From: Erwinia pyrifoliae DSM 12163
Lineage (GTDB): Bacteria > Pseudomonadota > Gammaproteobacteria > Enterobacterales > Enterobacteriaceae
Direction of reading: 5' to 3'
DNA: 27,341 bases
Assembly: GCF_000026985.1 (NCBI RefSeq)
Contig: NC_017392.1
Location: 3,069 to 30,409 of the forward strand
The stretch's first letter is position 1; every line of letters begins with the position of its first letter. The notes beneath the pieces were generated by a model, which was not told the origin of the DNA, made no database searches, and saw only the letters and a list, made by a program, of their open reading frames with translations. The position numbers were made by a program, and so were the translations under genes. Shown here one piece after another: positions 8,686 through 15,991 of this stretch.

Positions 8686-9000
8686 TTATTTTTTCCCCTT
8701 TGTGCGATGTAACGCTGTAAATACGTCGTACTCTTTGTGGGTAAACACATGTCTTACATAAAATTTTTGAGACTCAAAAAATACCAGCGCAACTAAACGC
8801 AAGTCATTGCGGCCAATATTGATAACGTAGTGCTTATCTAAATATTTCAGATTGTCCAGTGATGGAAACGCCGCCTTTAACGCTTCGGGAGCCTTAAAGT
8901 ACCCTTTTTCAATAGCGATCATCAGAGCCAGGAGTTCCCTGGAATGCTGCGGGTACTTATCAGTGGCATCCTTAATCATGCTACGGCTTATCAAGTGCAT
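8686..9000 (-). CDS. higB: HigB-type mRNA interferase toxin
   Basis: A 104-aa toxin of the HigB/YgjN family, a RelE-fold ribosome-dependent mRNase. Conserved blocks: KYPQHSRELLALMIAIEKGYFKAP (within about 14-37), FPSLDNLKYLDKHYVINIG, LRLVALVFFESQKFYVRHVFTHKEYD and a basic end, HRTKGKK. A longer frame runs up to 9060, but that would place the promoter inside the gene. The ATG at 9000 gives the normal family length and start (MHLISRSMIKDA). Together with higA it forms a plasmid-addiction unit. Confidence 0.9.
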   Translation of the reverse strand: MHLISRSMIKDATDKYPQHSRELLALMIAIEKGYFKAPEALKAAFPSLDNLKYLDKHYVINIGRNDLRLVALVFFESQKFYVRHVFTHKEYDVFTALHRTKGKK

Positions 9001-9025
9001 TTCTTCATCAATGCGTTGACTATAT

Positions 9026-9060
9026 GGCAACATTATATAAAGCTGTTGCCTGATTGGCAA
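9026..9060 (-). promoter_or_regulatory. higBA promoter with overlapping operator
   Basis: On the minus strand: -35 TTGCCA (9060-9055), 17-bp spacer, -10 TATAAT (9037-9032). A perfect inverted repeat GGCAACA-N11-TGTTGCC (9026-9050) covers the -10 box. HigA binding there would block RNA polymerase, as expected for autoregulation. The start site falls about 20-25 bp before the higB ATG. Confidence 0.8.
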
Positions 9061-9263
9061 TTGCGATCTGACGGTATAAAGCTGCTCAGCCAGGCATCAT
9101 TTCTGTCGCCGGAAAAATCTGGGATTCCGGCCCAGAACCCCTCTTCGGCGTATAGCGAGCACCGATGTAAACGGCGCTCGTCGTATTTTAGCGGTGGGGT
9201 ATGCCATGCCGGCCTGTGAAGGGATGGTGCAGTCAGAACGTTGTAGGGATCGCGGGGAAGTCG

Positions 9264-9548
9264 TCAGCTTTTGCGCTGCCGACTGTTCCAGGGATTGTCT
9301 GTTGGCATCTCCGGTTTTGCACTGTGGTCATCCTTCAGCGAGGCAATATAGAGATCTTCTACCTCTTTGCGCGCCCACGGCGTTCGGCGCAGGAATTTCA
9401 GGCTGGATTTAATGCTGGGGTCGCTCTTAAAGCAGTTAATATTGATGCGCTTTGCCAGCTGCTCCCAGCCAAAACGCGCGACCAGCATATTGAGTAACGC
9501 TTCCAGCGTAACGCCATGTAGCGGGTCTTTTGAAGAGTGATTGGCCAT
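9264..9548 (-). CDS. DUF2132 (VF530-like) small protein
   Basis: A 94-aa protein of the DUF2132 family, named after Vibrio VF530, whose fold suggests DNA binding. The family signature is nearly complete: [58 protein letters not shown]. The start was set at ATG 9548 ([12 protein letters not shown]), although the frame is open to 9692; this gives the usual N-terminus. The C-terminal tail ([20 protein letters not shown]) is hydrophilic and not part of the domain. Function in the cell is unknown. It sits between two toxin-antitoxin modules, but nothing shows that it belongs to either. Confidence 0.85.
   Translation of the reverse strand: MANHSSKDPLHGVTLEALLNMLVARFGWEQLAKRININCFKSDPSIKSSLKFLRRTPWARKEVEDLYIASLKDDHSAKPEMPTDNPWNSRQRKS
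9330..9364 (-). repeat. Donor copy of the 35-bp repeat
   Basis: The segment encoding [13 protein letters not shown] in the DUF2132 gene. It is matched almost exactly at 6172-6207, next to the MCP stop codon. Confidence 0.7.
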
Positions 9549-9707
9549 GGTGGTGTCCGGTAAGTCAGCGTGAATGGCGCACACCTTACTGAGCGGCGAC
9601 GGCTTATGCAATGTCCGTTTTCCCCCGATGTTGAACCAGCCTGGAAGCGGATCAGGGAGTTGGCTACTCGTCTCTTCGGGGAATAAGTGCATTTTTGGAT
9701 CCAGGCA

Positions 9708-9995
9708 TCAGGGAAGCCGGTTCTCTGTATCAGAGTAAATCTGATTACCTTCACGTTTGCCAATGCCCATAACCATTATCGTAATGGTGTGCTCCTGGAC
9801 CAGATAAACCAGCCTGTAACCGGCAGACTTTAGCTTAATTTTGTACTGATCTTTACGACCATGAAGCTGTGCTGAAGGCACTCGGGGGTTTTCCAGGCGT
9901 TCAGCAAGCTTTTTTTTGAACTGCTCCCTGACAGGGTGCCCGAGCCTTTTCCATTCCTTCTCTGCGGAAGGGACAAACTTGAGTTTATAAGTCAT
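9708..9995 (-). CDS. stbE: RelE/StbE-type toxin
   Basis: A 95-aa RelE-superfamily toxin, the same length as E. coli RelE, which cuts mRNA in the ribosomal A site. Family features: EKEWKRLGHPVREQFKKKL at about 14-32, LENPRVPSAQLHG, YKIKLKSAGYRLVY at about 53-66 (with the conserved basic residues and RLVY), and GKREGNQIYSD. The start at 9995 lies inside the end of the antitoxin gene (11-bp overlap), so translation is coupled. The longer frame to 10064 is an artefact of this overlap. Partner: the StbD-like protein. Confidence 0.9.
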   Translation of the reverse strand: MTYKLKFVPSAEKEWKRLGHPVREQFKKKLAERLENPRVPSAQLHGRKDQYKIKLKSAGYRLVYLVQEHTITIMVMGIGKREGNQIYSDTENRLP

Positions 9996-10239
9996 CCAAT
10001 GATATCTCTTTCGCAACCGGTAACTCTGACATGCGATCGTCAACGATACATCCAAGCTCAGCATCCTCTGCCAGCTCCATCAGATAAGCGTACATAGCGG
10101 GTGGTACGCAATAAAATGCCGGCTCGTTACGGTTTAAAATTGCGATAGTTTCCCCTTCGGCAGCACGGACTGTGCCCATTGGGTCGCGCTTCAAATCCGT
10201 GATGCTTGCTGCGGTATTAGTGAGTATGTTGAATGCCAT
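9985..10239 (-). CDS. stbD: StbD/Phd-YefM type antitoxin
   Basis: An 84-aa antitoxin. Its N-terminus MAFNILTNTAASITDLKRDP, followed by MGTVRAAEGETIAILNRNEP and AFYCVPP, matches the StbD branch of the Phd/YefM DNA-binding antitoxins. The acidic tail (AEDAELGCIVDDRMSEL...SLDDL) should bind the toxin. The start was put at ATG 10239. A GTG four codons upstream is also in frame but has a poorer ribosome site. The antitoxin-first order is normal for stbDE/relBE. With higBA the plasmid carries two unrelated post-segregational killing modules. Confidence 0.88.
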   Translation of the reverse strand: MAFNILTNTAASITDLKRDPMGTVRAAEGETIAILNRNEPAFYCVPPAMYAYLMELAEDAELGCIVDDRMSELPVAKEISLDDL

Positions 10240-10273
10240 AATTTTCTTCACTCGTTCGGAAATACAATAAGAT

Positions 10274-10348
10274 GAATAAATTTATTCTGGCATAAGGTCT
10301 TTGAAAAATCAAATTTCAGAACCTTTTAAAGGTGCCTTTAAAGGTTCT
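10274..10348. promoter_or_regulatory. Palindromes upstream of stbDE
   Basis: Two dyads lie upstream of stbD. One is a perfect 14-bp palindrome GAATAAATTTATTC at 10274-10287. The other is a compound inverted repeat at 10318-10348, AGAACCTTT...AAAGGTTCT, with a nested CCTTTAAAGG. They are likely antitoxin operators. I could not assign the -35/-10 boxes reliably. Confidence 0.55.
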
Positions 10349-10449
10349 GTATTTGGCGCATTAAAAAATAAAAGATATTTCAGATGGCCCTTTTTTCAAG
10401 TCACTAAAATCATCAACCCGTCGTGCCATGCGAAGTGCTTTTCATCCGT

Positions 10450-11415
10450 TCAGCGGCCAGCGGCAATAATCGCCAAATGGCTGAACCCCCGCAGTTCAAG
10501 CGCCATCGCCGCTTTTGCTGCCCGAATACCGCTGGCGCAAACCAGCACGATACGGCGTTCGGCGGGCGGCTGCCAGCCCGACAGCTGTTGAGGCAGTACC
10601 CGCTGCACGGCATCAGCAACGCTTTCCGGGGCCTCATTCACGCTGCGTAACTCTACAATACAGTCTTCTGGCGTCAGTAAATGGCGGTCGATAAACGGCA
10701 CCGGGGGATGATCAGGCTCGGTGGCCGAATCAAAACGCAGCTGGCGGAAATGCCATTGCGCAAAATCGCAGTTGACCAGACAACCCAGCGGAGAAGGCGA
10801 GAAGTTTAGCAGAATACTGAGGGCCATCTGCGCCTGCATCGCGCCCAGCGTGGCGACAGCAGGCCCCATCACCCCGGCGGTATTGCAGTTTGCGGCAGAA
10901 TCCGGCAGCCGTGGAAAGAGGGCGCGATAGCTGGGTGCACCGCCGCAGAAACCGCCCACGTAACCCCGGCGTCCCAGCACGGAAGCGCTGACCAGGGGAA
11001 TACGCTGCGCCAGACAGGCATCGGAGAGCGGATAGGTCAGGGCGAAGTTGTCGGCGGCATCGATCGCCAGGTCGATGCCAGCAAGCGCGACCTCCGTGGC
11101 GCTGGCCGTCAGGGCATGGGGCCGTGCATCCACCACGCACTCAGGATTGCGAGTCGCCAGCGCGCGCCGGGCGCAGAACACTTTTTCCTCACCGATATCC
11201 TGCATGCCGTACAGCGTCTGGCGATGCAGGTTATGCTCTTCAACCCTGTCGCCATCATACAGGCGCAGATAGCCAACGCCGGCGGCGGCCAGCAGCGGCA
11301 GCAGCGCTGAACCCAGGCCGCCCGCGCCGATGACCAGAACACGCGCCTGAGCCAGGCGCCGTTGGCCGCTTTCGCCGATTTCCGGCAGCATGGATTGTCG
11401 TTGATAACGGCTCAT
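10450..11415 (-). CDS. thiF: ThiF adenylyltransferase fused to a rhodanese domain
   Basis: A 321-aa enzyme that adenylates the C-terminal glycine of ThiS, the first step of sulfur loading for thiazole synthesis. The ThiF/MoeB/E1-like domain covers about 1-245: Rossmann motif GAGGLGS (30-36), DGDRVEEHNLHRQ (54-66), AADNF (120-124) and the catalytic-type Cys177 in CNTAGVMGP. The two CxxC pairs that hold zinc in most relatives are missing: APSYRALFP stands where PCYRCLFP is usual, and the second pair is replaced by ATEPDHPPV. Residues about 245-321 form a rhodanese-like domain with the active-site loop CASGIRA (Cys293), as in MOCS3/Uba4. Last gene of the operon, 15 bp after thiG, with a good AGGAG site. 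Confidence 0.92.
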   Translation of the reverse strand: MSRYQRQSMLPEIGESGQRRLAQARVLVIGAGGLGSALLPLLAAAGVGYLRLYDGDRVEEHNLHRQTLYGMQDIGEEKVFCARRALATRNPECVVDARPHALTASATEVALAGIDLAIDAADNFALTYPLSDACLAQRIPLVSASVLGRRGYVGGFCGGAPSYRALFPRLPDSAANCNTAGVMGPAVATLGAMQAQMALSILLNFSPSPLGCLVNCDFAQWHFRQLRFDSATEPDHPPVPFIDRHLLTPEDCIVELRSVNEAPESVADAVQRVLPQQLSGWQPPAERRIVLVCASGIRAAKAAMALELRGFSHLAIIAAGR

Positions 11416-11430
11416 GGTTTACGGCTCCTG

Positions 11431-12192
11431 TTAGCTAAACTGCGCCATACCAAAGATTGGCGTTGAGGCTGTCGCCATATCCCGCCGCTCGATTAACCCC
11501 GCGCCGTGCGCATCGTAACCGGCGCGAACGGCGGCGGCAAACGCCTGCGCCATGCGTAGCGGATCCTGTGCCCTTGCTACTGCGGTATTCAGCAGGATGC
11601 CATCAAACCCCATCTCCATCGCCTGTGCCGCCTGACTTGGCGCACCAATGCCCGCGTCAATAATCAGGGGAATATCTTTGAACCATAAACGCATGGAACG
11701 CAGCCCCTCGATATTGCGCAGCCCCTGACCGGAGCCAATCGGCGCGCCCCACGGCATCAGCAGTTCACAGCCCGCCTCAAGCAGCTTTTCTCCGAGGATC
11801 AGATCTTCAGTGGTGTAGGGGAAGACCTGAAACCCGTCGGCGCAGAGAATGCGGGCCGCTTCCACCAGGGCAAACGGATCCGGTTGCAGCGTGTCGGCAT
11901 GGCCAATCACCTCCAGCTTTATCCAGCGGGTATTAAACAGCTCACGCGCCATATGAGCCGTGGTCACCGCCTCTTTAACCGTGTGACAGCCTGCCGTGTT
12001 GGGTAAAATGCGTTTGTTCAGCTGCGTCAACAGCTCGCGGAACGCACCGCCCTGGCTGCCCTCGCGGCGCAGGCTGACGGTAATAATTTCACTTTCTGAA
12101 GCCATTACTGCCTGCTGCAGGATCTGCGGTGAGGGGTAACCGGCGGTGCCGAGTAAAAACCGTGATTGCGGCACAAAGTCGTAAAACATCAT
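11431..12192 (-). CDS. thiG: Thiazole synthase ThiG
   Basis: A 253-aa TIM-barrel enzyme that condenses deoxyxylulose-5-phosphate, dehydroglycine and the sulfur of ThiS thiocarboxylate into thiazole phosphate. The Schiff-base lysine is K92 in WIKLEVIG. Other marks: [31 protein letters not shown], the phosphate loop region [33 protein letters not shown] and LLNTAVARA. Length is normal for the family (about 250-260 aa). The ATG follows the thiS stop codon directly (TGAATG), so translation is coupled to its partner. Confidence 0.96.
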   Translation of the reverse strand: MMFYDFVPQSRFLLGTAGYPSPQILQQAVMASESEIITVSLRREGSQGGAFRELLTQLNKRILPNTAGCHTVKEAVTTAHMARELFNTRWIKLEVIGHADTLQPDPFALVEAARILCADGFQVFPYTTEDLILGEKLLEAGCELLMPWGAPIGSGQGLRNIEGLRSMRLWFKDIPLIIDAGIGAPSQAAQAMEMGFDGILLNTAVARAQDPLRMAQAFAAAVRAGYDAHGAGLIERRDMATASTPIFGMAQFS

Positions 12193-12390
12193 TCAGCCTC
12201 CCTGCATCGGCGCTAACACTTCCAGTTCACACCCTTCGGTAAGCGGCTGCGCATCGTACTGCGATCGCGGCACAAACTGGCCGTTGACGGCGCTGGCAAT
12301 GCAGCCTGCATCAATCTGCCGCTCACGCAGTAATTCCGTCAGGGTACGGGCGTGGGTATCGATCGCACTGCCGTTGAGTTGAATTTTCAA
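12193..12390 (-). CDS. thiS: Sulfur carrier protein ThiS
   Basis: A 65-aa ubiquitin-like carrier ending in the essential Gly-Gly (APMQGG). ThiF adenylates the end, sulfur is added as a thiocarboxylate, and ThiG uses it. The start codon is TTG, overlapping the thiO stop codon (TTGA) and placed after a strong GGAGG site. ThiG follows without a gap. Confidence 0.95.
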   Translation of the reverse strand: MKIQLNGSAIDTHARTLTELLRERQIDAGCIASAVNGQFVPRSQYDAQPLTEGCELEVLAPMQGG

Positions 12391-13319
12391 ATCAGGTTTT
12401 CCTCCGTCAGTTGTTGCATCAGTTTTTCCGCCATCACCGGCGCGAGAAGAAATCCGTGGCGGTACATGCCGTTGAGATACCAGATGCCGTTGCGATGGCG
12501 AATTTCAGGGATATGGTCAGGCCAGGCCGGACGCAGCCCCGTACCACTCTCCAGGATCCGGGCCTCTGCAAGTGCCGGGTGGATGCTGTACGCCGCGCTC
12601 AGCAGTTCCATCATGGCGCGGGCGCTGATCGGGCTGCTGTCGTGGCTTTCCATCATGGTGGCACCCAACATAAAACGCCCTTCTGTACGCGGCACCAGGT
12701 AGCAGGGGAAGCGGGGATGGAGTAAACGGACAGGGCGTGAGAACTGTACATCATCGCAGTGCAGGAGCAGCATTTCGCCGCGTACGGCCCGCAGGCCGGG
12801 CAGCTCATCAGCCGCGTGGATGCCCCGACAGTCAATCACCCGGCCAGCTGGCTTTCCCTGATGGAAACAGATGCCAGATCGCTGTAATTTCTCGCGCAGC
12901 TGCTGCATGGCGCGGCGCGGGTCGAGGTGAGCTTCTCCGGCAAAGAACAAGCCGCGGGCAAAGCGCCCTGCCAGGTCCGGCTCCAGAGTATCGGGCTTTA
13001 CCCACCGATGCGCGTGAGTCATGCGGGCGAAGCGCGTCAGCTCGGGGGCATCGCGCGGCGGAGCCACCACCAGAGTGCCACGATGTTCCACTCCGTCAAC
13101 GTGAGCGGACCACCACGGCGACGAGCGCTGGCCAAGTTCAACGACCTCTGACGGCGCGCTTTCTCCTTCACACCAGGGCGCGAGCATGCCGCCTGCCAGG
13201 TGTGATGCCGGCTGATGGTGCGCATCGGTGATCACTTCCAGTGATTCACCCCGCCCGGCGAGTAAGGTGGCGACACAAAGCCCGGTCACGCCATCGCCGA
13301 TCACTGACCAGCGGCTCAT
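12387..13319 (-). CDS. thiO: Glycine oxidase ThiO
   Basis: A 310-aa FAD-dependent oxidase of the DAO family that makes dehydroglycine for ThiG, the oxygen-dependent alternative to the radical enzyme ThiH. The dinucleotide-binding loop is near the N-terminus (VIGDGVTGLCVATLLAGRG). Other family blocks are ASHLAGGMLAPWCEGE, HLDPRRAMQQL, VIDCRGIHAADELPGLRAVRGEM, GATMMES and the C-terminal FAD-binding stretch GLRPAWPDHIPEI...YLNGMYRHGFLLAPV. The start was set at ATG 13319 (MSRWSVIGDG). The frame runs on to 13469, but that part is the riboswitch leader and contains a terminator. It is first gene of thiOSGF. It is about 50 aa shorter than many ThiO proteins. Confidence 0.93.
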   Translation of the reverse strand: MSRWSVIGDGVTGLCVATLLAGRGESLEVITDAHHQPASHLAGGMLAPWCEGESAPSEVVELGQRSSPWWSAHVDGVEHRGTLVVAPPRDAPELTRFARMTHAHRWVKPDTLEPDLAGRFARGLFFAGEAHLDPRRAMQQLREKLQRSGICFHQGKPAGRVIDCRGIHAADELPGLRAVRGEMLLLHCDDVQFSRPVRLLHPRFPCYLVPRTEGRFMLGATMMESHDSSPISARAMMELLSAAYSIHPALAEARILESGTGLRPAWPDHIPEIRHRNGIWYLNGMYRHGFLLAPVMAEKLMQQLTEENLI

Positions 13320-13409
13320 GACGTGTGGTTTCCGGGCGACAGAATAAAAGCTGCAGATATTGTCACGTAAGCCTCTCAAATCATGCGGAGACCCGTGATA
13401 CAGGAAGGG

Positions 13410-13444
13410 AAAAAGGCGAGAGCGCGGTGAGATCATGCTCTCGC
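13410..13444 (-). terminator. Intrinsic terminator in the thi leader
   Basis: On the minus strand GCGAGAGC, 13-nt loop, GCTCTCGC, then C and TTTTT. A textbook rho-independent terminator between the TPP aptamer and thiO, so ligand binding would stop transcription before the operon. Confidence 0.8.
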
Positions 13445-13476
13445 AGCAGGTATCTTCAGACGTCATCAAGATACGA

Positions 13477-13586
13477 GTCTTCCTACGCCAGTATCAGCTG
13501 GGTCAGGTTCTAAGGGTCGCTAAGCCGCGAAAATCGCTATTAGCCTCTCAGTCTCTCTGGCGAGACTCCCCTGACAGGGACTAGTT
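13477..13586 (-). ncRNA. TPP riboswitch (THI element)
   Basis: Read on the minus strand, the conserved TPP aptamer blocks appear in order: CAGGGGAGTC (about 13575-13566), ACTGAGAGG with the pyrimidine-sensor CTGAGA (13551-13546), GACCCTTAGAACCTGA (ending near 13503) and ACTGGCGTAGGAA (down to 13480). Outer AGTC/GACT segments close the P1 helix. It lies 160 bases before thiO and ahead of an intrinsic terminator, which implies repression by thiamine pyrophosphate through attenuation. Confidence 0.93.
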
Positions 13587-13613
13587 GTATTTTACCTTGT
13601 GGTCTGCCGTCAA
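13584..13613 (-). promoter_or_regulatory. Promoter of the thiOSGF operon
   Basis: On the minus strand TTGACG (13613-13608), 18-bp spacer, TACAAC (13589-13584), immediately before the aptamer. The -35 box is good and the -10 box modest. TAAAAT a few bases upstream is an alternative. Confidence 0.5.
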
Positions 13614-13921
13614 GTCGCAGATCCTGTTTCCGCTGTGACTGGTTGTTGCGCATCGGGTATGACAAAGCTGCTCAGAAGTGGTTTTCAGGCATTATCAGGA
13701 GTGATAGAGGCAGGATGCTATAAGTAAAAAATTATCGCTGCCGGCGTAAACAAGCCGATGTCAGGCGGTGATCCTGCGTGACCAGAAAATCGTAAGGTTA
13801 TGCTTCACAGGCTCAGGTTTTCCCTTCCCTGCAAAAGGTGTCCTGCCGGCGTTCTGGAAGTGGCCGGGGACGACAGGGGCATAGATAAATTACGAGTAAT
13901 GATGGTAACGGCAGATGTAGA
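13614..13921. other. Intergenic region without a supportable gene
   Basis: About 300 bases between the thi promoter and the resolvase control region. No coding frame with recognisable features and no RNA motif was seen. Confidence 0.4.
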
Positions 13922-14011
13922 TGTACGAAAATGGTCTGTTTAGTACACCTTTCTGTATACCTATCCGAAAGTAAGTGAAATTAATTTCGTAAATGCACTA
14001 TAATTCGGATA
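13922..14011 (+). promoter_or_regulatory. Resolvase upstream region: dyads and promoter
   Basis: Contains TGTAC-N16-GTACA (13922-13947), TATCCGAA...TTCGGATA (13962-13969 and 14004-14011), the palindrome GAAATTAATTTC between them, and a perfect -10 box TATAAT at 13999-14004. Dyads of this size just before a resolvase gene suggest its recombination (res) site, which would also let the protein repress itself. The subsites cannot be assigned with certainty. Confidence 0.5.
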
Positions 14012-14035
14012 CCCTTTACGTACGGAAAGTTTCCT

Positions 14036-14620
14036 ATGTCACGAGTTTTTGCCTACTGCCGCGTCTCCACACTGGAACAGACCACAGAGAACCAGTGCCG
14101 TGAGATTGAAGCGGCGGGTTTTTCCGTTAAACCTCAGCGTCTGATTGAGGAACACATCAGCGGTTCGGTTGCTGCCAGTGAGCGTCCCGGTTTTATCAGG
14201 CTGATTGATCGTATGGAAGATGGCGATGTGCTGATTGTCACCAAACTAGACCGCCTGGGACGCAATGCGATTGATATCAGGAAAACAGTTGAACTGCTGG
14301 CTGATTCAGACATTCGGGTTCACTGTCTGGCTCTTGGCGGTGTGGATCTCACCAGCCCTGCCGGAAAAATGACCATGCAGGTGATTTCCGCCGTGGCGGA
14401 ATTTGAGCGCGATCTGCTGCTTGAGCGCACACATTCAGGTATCGCTCGTGCGAAAGCGTCAGGAAAACGCTTCGGGCGGCCACCTACCCTGAATGATGAT
14501 CAAAAGCAATCTGTTCTGGCTCGTCTGAGTACGGGGATGAGCGTCAGCGCAGTGGCGCGTGAGTTCAACACAACACGGCAGACCATTCTCAGAGTAAGAG
14601 CTGCCAGCCTGATGGGCTAA
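14036..14620 (+). CDS. Serine resolvase, likely plasmid multimer resolution
   Basis: A 194-aa serine recombinase of the resolvase/invertase group. The catalytic serine is S11 in YCRVSTLEQ. The conserved [13 protein letters not shown] (about 69-81), [24 protein letters not shown] (about 107-130) and long E-helix follow. The C-terminal HTH covers about 150-190 ([18 protein letters not shown]). The start follows GGAAA at proper spacing. No transposase is nearby, and dyads lie directly upstream. A role in resolving plasmid dimers is therefore more likely than transposon cointegrate resolution. It is distinct from the Tn3 tnpR at 25.3 kb. Confidence 0.88.
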   Translation: MSRVFAYCRVSTLEQTTENQCREIEAAGFSVKPQRLIEEHISGSVAASERPGFIRLIDRMEDGDVLIVTKLDRLGRNAIDIRKTVELLADSDIRVHCLALGGVDLTSPAGKMTMQVISAVAEFERDLLLERTHSGIARAKASGKRFGRPPTLNDDQKQSVLARLSTGMSVSAVAREFNTTRQTILRVRAASLMG

Positions 14621-14946
14621 AGCGACAAAATCCCTTTTCATTGCTGACAGCGACGGGTAAATACATTTTAGAACAGATTGCCGTATTTAGCGGTATGGGA
14701 AAGAGTGACAGTAGCTGTTACAGCGTCTGCCACCAGTTGCTGCGAAGTCGAACTTGCCAGCTAAATTTGTATGTTGTAACTAAATGGCGGTACAAATAAT
14801 AAGCAGGAACGCCATCAGAGACAGCCATTCTGAAAGGATACATTCAGATAAAATAACAAAATAATCTGGTGAAACAGAACTTTATCTCTTCAAGATAATC
14901 GTTTAAAGTAGAATGATATATTAAATAAATTACAGGAAGAATACCA
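14621..14946. other. AT-rich region before the methyltransferase gene
   Basis: No gene seen. The last 130 bases are strongly AT-rich and should hold the promoter of the methyltransferase. Candidate boxes exist (TTGTAA near 14774), but none is convincing. Confidence 0.4.
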
Positions 14947-15657
14947 ATGGACATCAGAAGTGAGAAAGGAGCAAGCATATACACCCCACTCATACTCAAG
15001 CTATACGATACATGGGTACTTAACATATCCAACAACTACGCGTGGCGTTGCAATACTGATAATATACTTCTTCCTCATTTTAAGCAGAATATGGCAAAAA
15101 GCCATTTAGATATTGGCGTTGGCACCGGTTACTACCTGGCAAATGCCAGACAAAGCTCTGACGCGATAACCCTTCTGGATCTCAACTCAAATAGCCTTGC
15201 CGCCGCAAAAAAACGAATTGGTGCTCACAGAATAAAACATGTGTTACAGCACGATATATTCACTCCATTGCCCGAGAGAGAAAAAAACAAATATGACAGC
15301 GTTTCAATGTATTATCTGTTGCATTGCTTGCAGGGGAATATAAAAGAAAAGGCATCAGCGATAGAAAATGCATCTCAAGCATTAACTGAAAAGGGAACGC
15401 TCCATGGAGCAACTATCTTAGGAAGTGGGGTTGAACACAATGCCTTTGGCCGATACTTAATGAAAGTGTACAATAAAAAAGGTATTTTTAGTAATAACTT
15501 TGATTCTCTGAATGATTTAAAAAACGTGTTAGACCACTATTTTGATCAAGTTAATATCCAACAGCATGGTGTTGTTGCCGTATTTACAGCGGCAGGAAAA
15601 AAAATAGTACCTGACAGTTCTTTTTTGCCTGTATCAGGCAGACGGGACTTGGGTTAA
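14947..15657 (+). CDS. Class I SAM-dependent methyltransferase
   Basis: A 236-aa protein with a Rossmann-type methyltransferase fold. Motif I is LDIGVGTGYYL (54-64), the acidic residue that holds the SAM ribose is in ITLLDLNSNSL (D78), and post-motif regions are QHDIFTPL and YDSVSMYYLLHCL. The N-terminal YTPLILKLYDTWVLNISNNYAWRC is typical of a group of small bacterial methyltransferases of unknown substrate. It is preceded by AGGAAG at good spacing. Its AT-rich composition differs from the thi and betT genes on either side, which suggests separate acquisition. It has no operon partner, so the substrate cannot be inferred. Confidence 0.85.
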   Translation: MDIRSEKGASIYTPLILKLYDTWVLNISNNYAWRCNTDNILLPHFKQNMAKSHLDIGVGTGYYLANARQSSDAITLLDLNSNSLAAAKKRIGAHRIKHVLQHDIFTPLPEREKNKYDSVSMYYLLHCLQGNIKEKASAIENASQALTEKGTLHGATILGSGVEHNAFGRYLMKVYNKKGIFSNNFDSLNDLKNVLDHYFDQVNIQQHGVVAVFTAAGKKIVPDSSFLPVSGRRDLG

Positions 15658-15758
15658 CAAGGTTTATTCTGTTTATCCGGCGCAATCCTCTCCCGTTACC
15701 TGAGTCAGGTTAATGGGATGGGGACAACATTATGAACTGTTTCGACACAACCGTTATT

Positions 15759-15893
15759 CTATCCCAATCGCTTACCGAAATGCTTACCAACCACAGGCAT
15801 GCCATCTTTTACAGTGAGCCATTCTTTGCCGGAAGGGTAACCAGTGGCCGCGACGACGCCCGGGGGGCTAAAGTCTTTGACTGAAAAAACACG
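15759..15893 (-). pseudogene. Possible C-terminal fragment of a lost gene
   Basis: A minus-strand frame without a start codon reads like coding sequence for about 43 codons (DFSPPGVVAATGYPSGKEW, then LTVKDGMPVVGKHFGKRLG) and ends at a stop codon. It could be the tail of a gene removed by deletion. I do not recognise the family. The rest of the gap (15658-15758) holds only a palindrome, ACCTGAGTCAGGT at 15698-15710. Confidence 0.25.
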
Positions 15894-15966
15894 CTAATGA
15901 GTACAAAAAACAGGTACGGCATGAAATATTATTAAATTTCATGCCATTAGGCTATTCAGGCAGTCT

Positions 15967-15984
15967 CTCGCCCCTAAGGGCGAG
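15967..15984 (-). terminator. Stem-loop after betT
   Basis: CTCGCCC-CTAA-GGGCGAG, a GC-rich 7-bp stem starting 7 bp past the betT stop codon. No U-run follows, so termination is probable by position only. Confidence 0.4.
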
Positions 15985-15991
15985 GAGAATG

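Noticed and set aside
13319..13469. Longer thiO start at 13469
   Set aside because: It would put the intrinsic terminator and the end of the riboswitch leader inside the coding region and add residues unlike any FAD-binding N-terminus.
15698..15710. Palindrome ACCTGAGTCAGGT as a regulatory operator
   Set aside because: It lies between the ends of two convergent genes with no promoter near it; chance or remnant is as likely.
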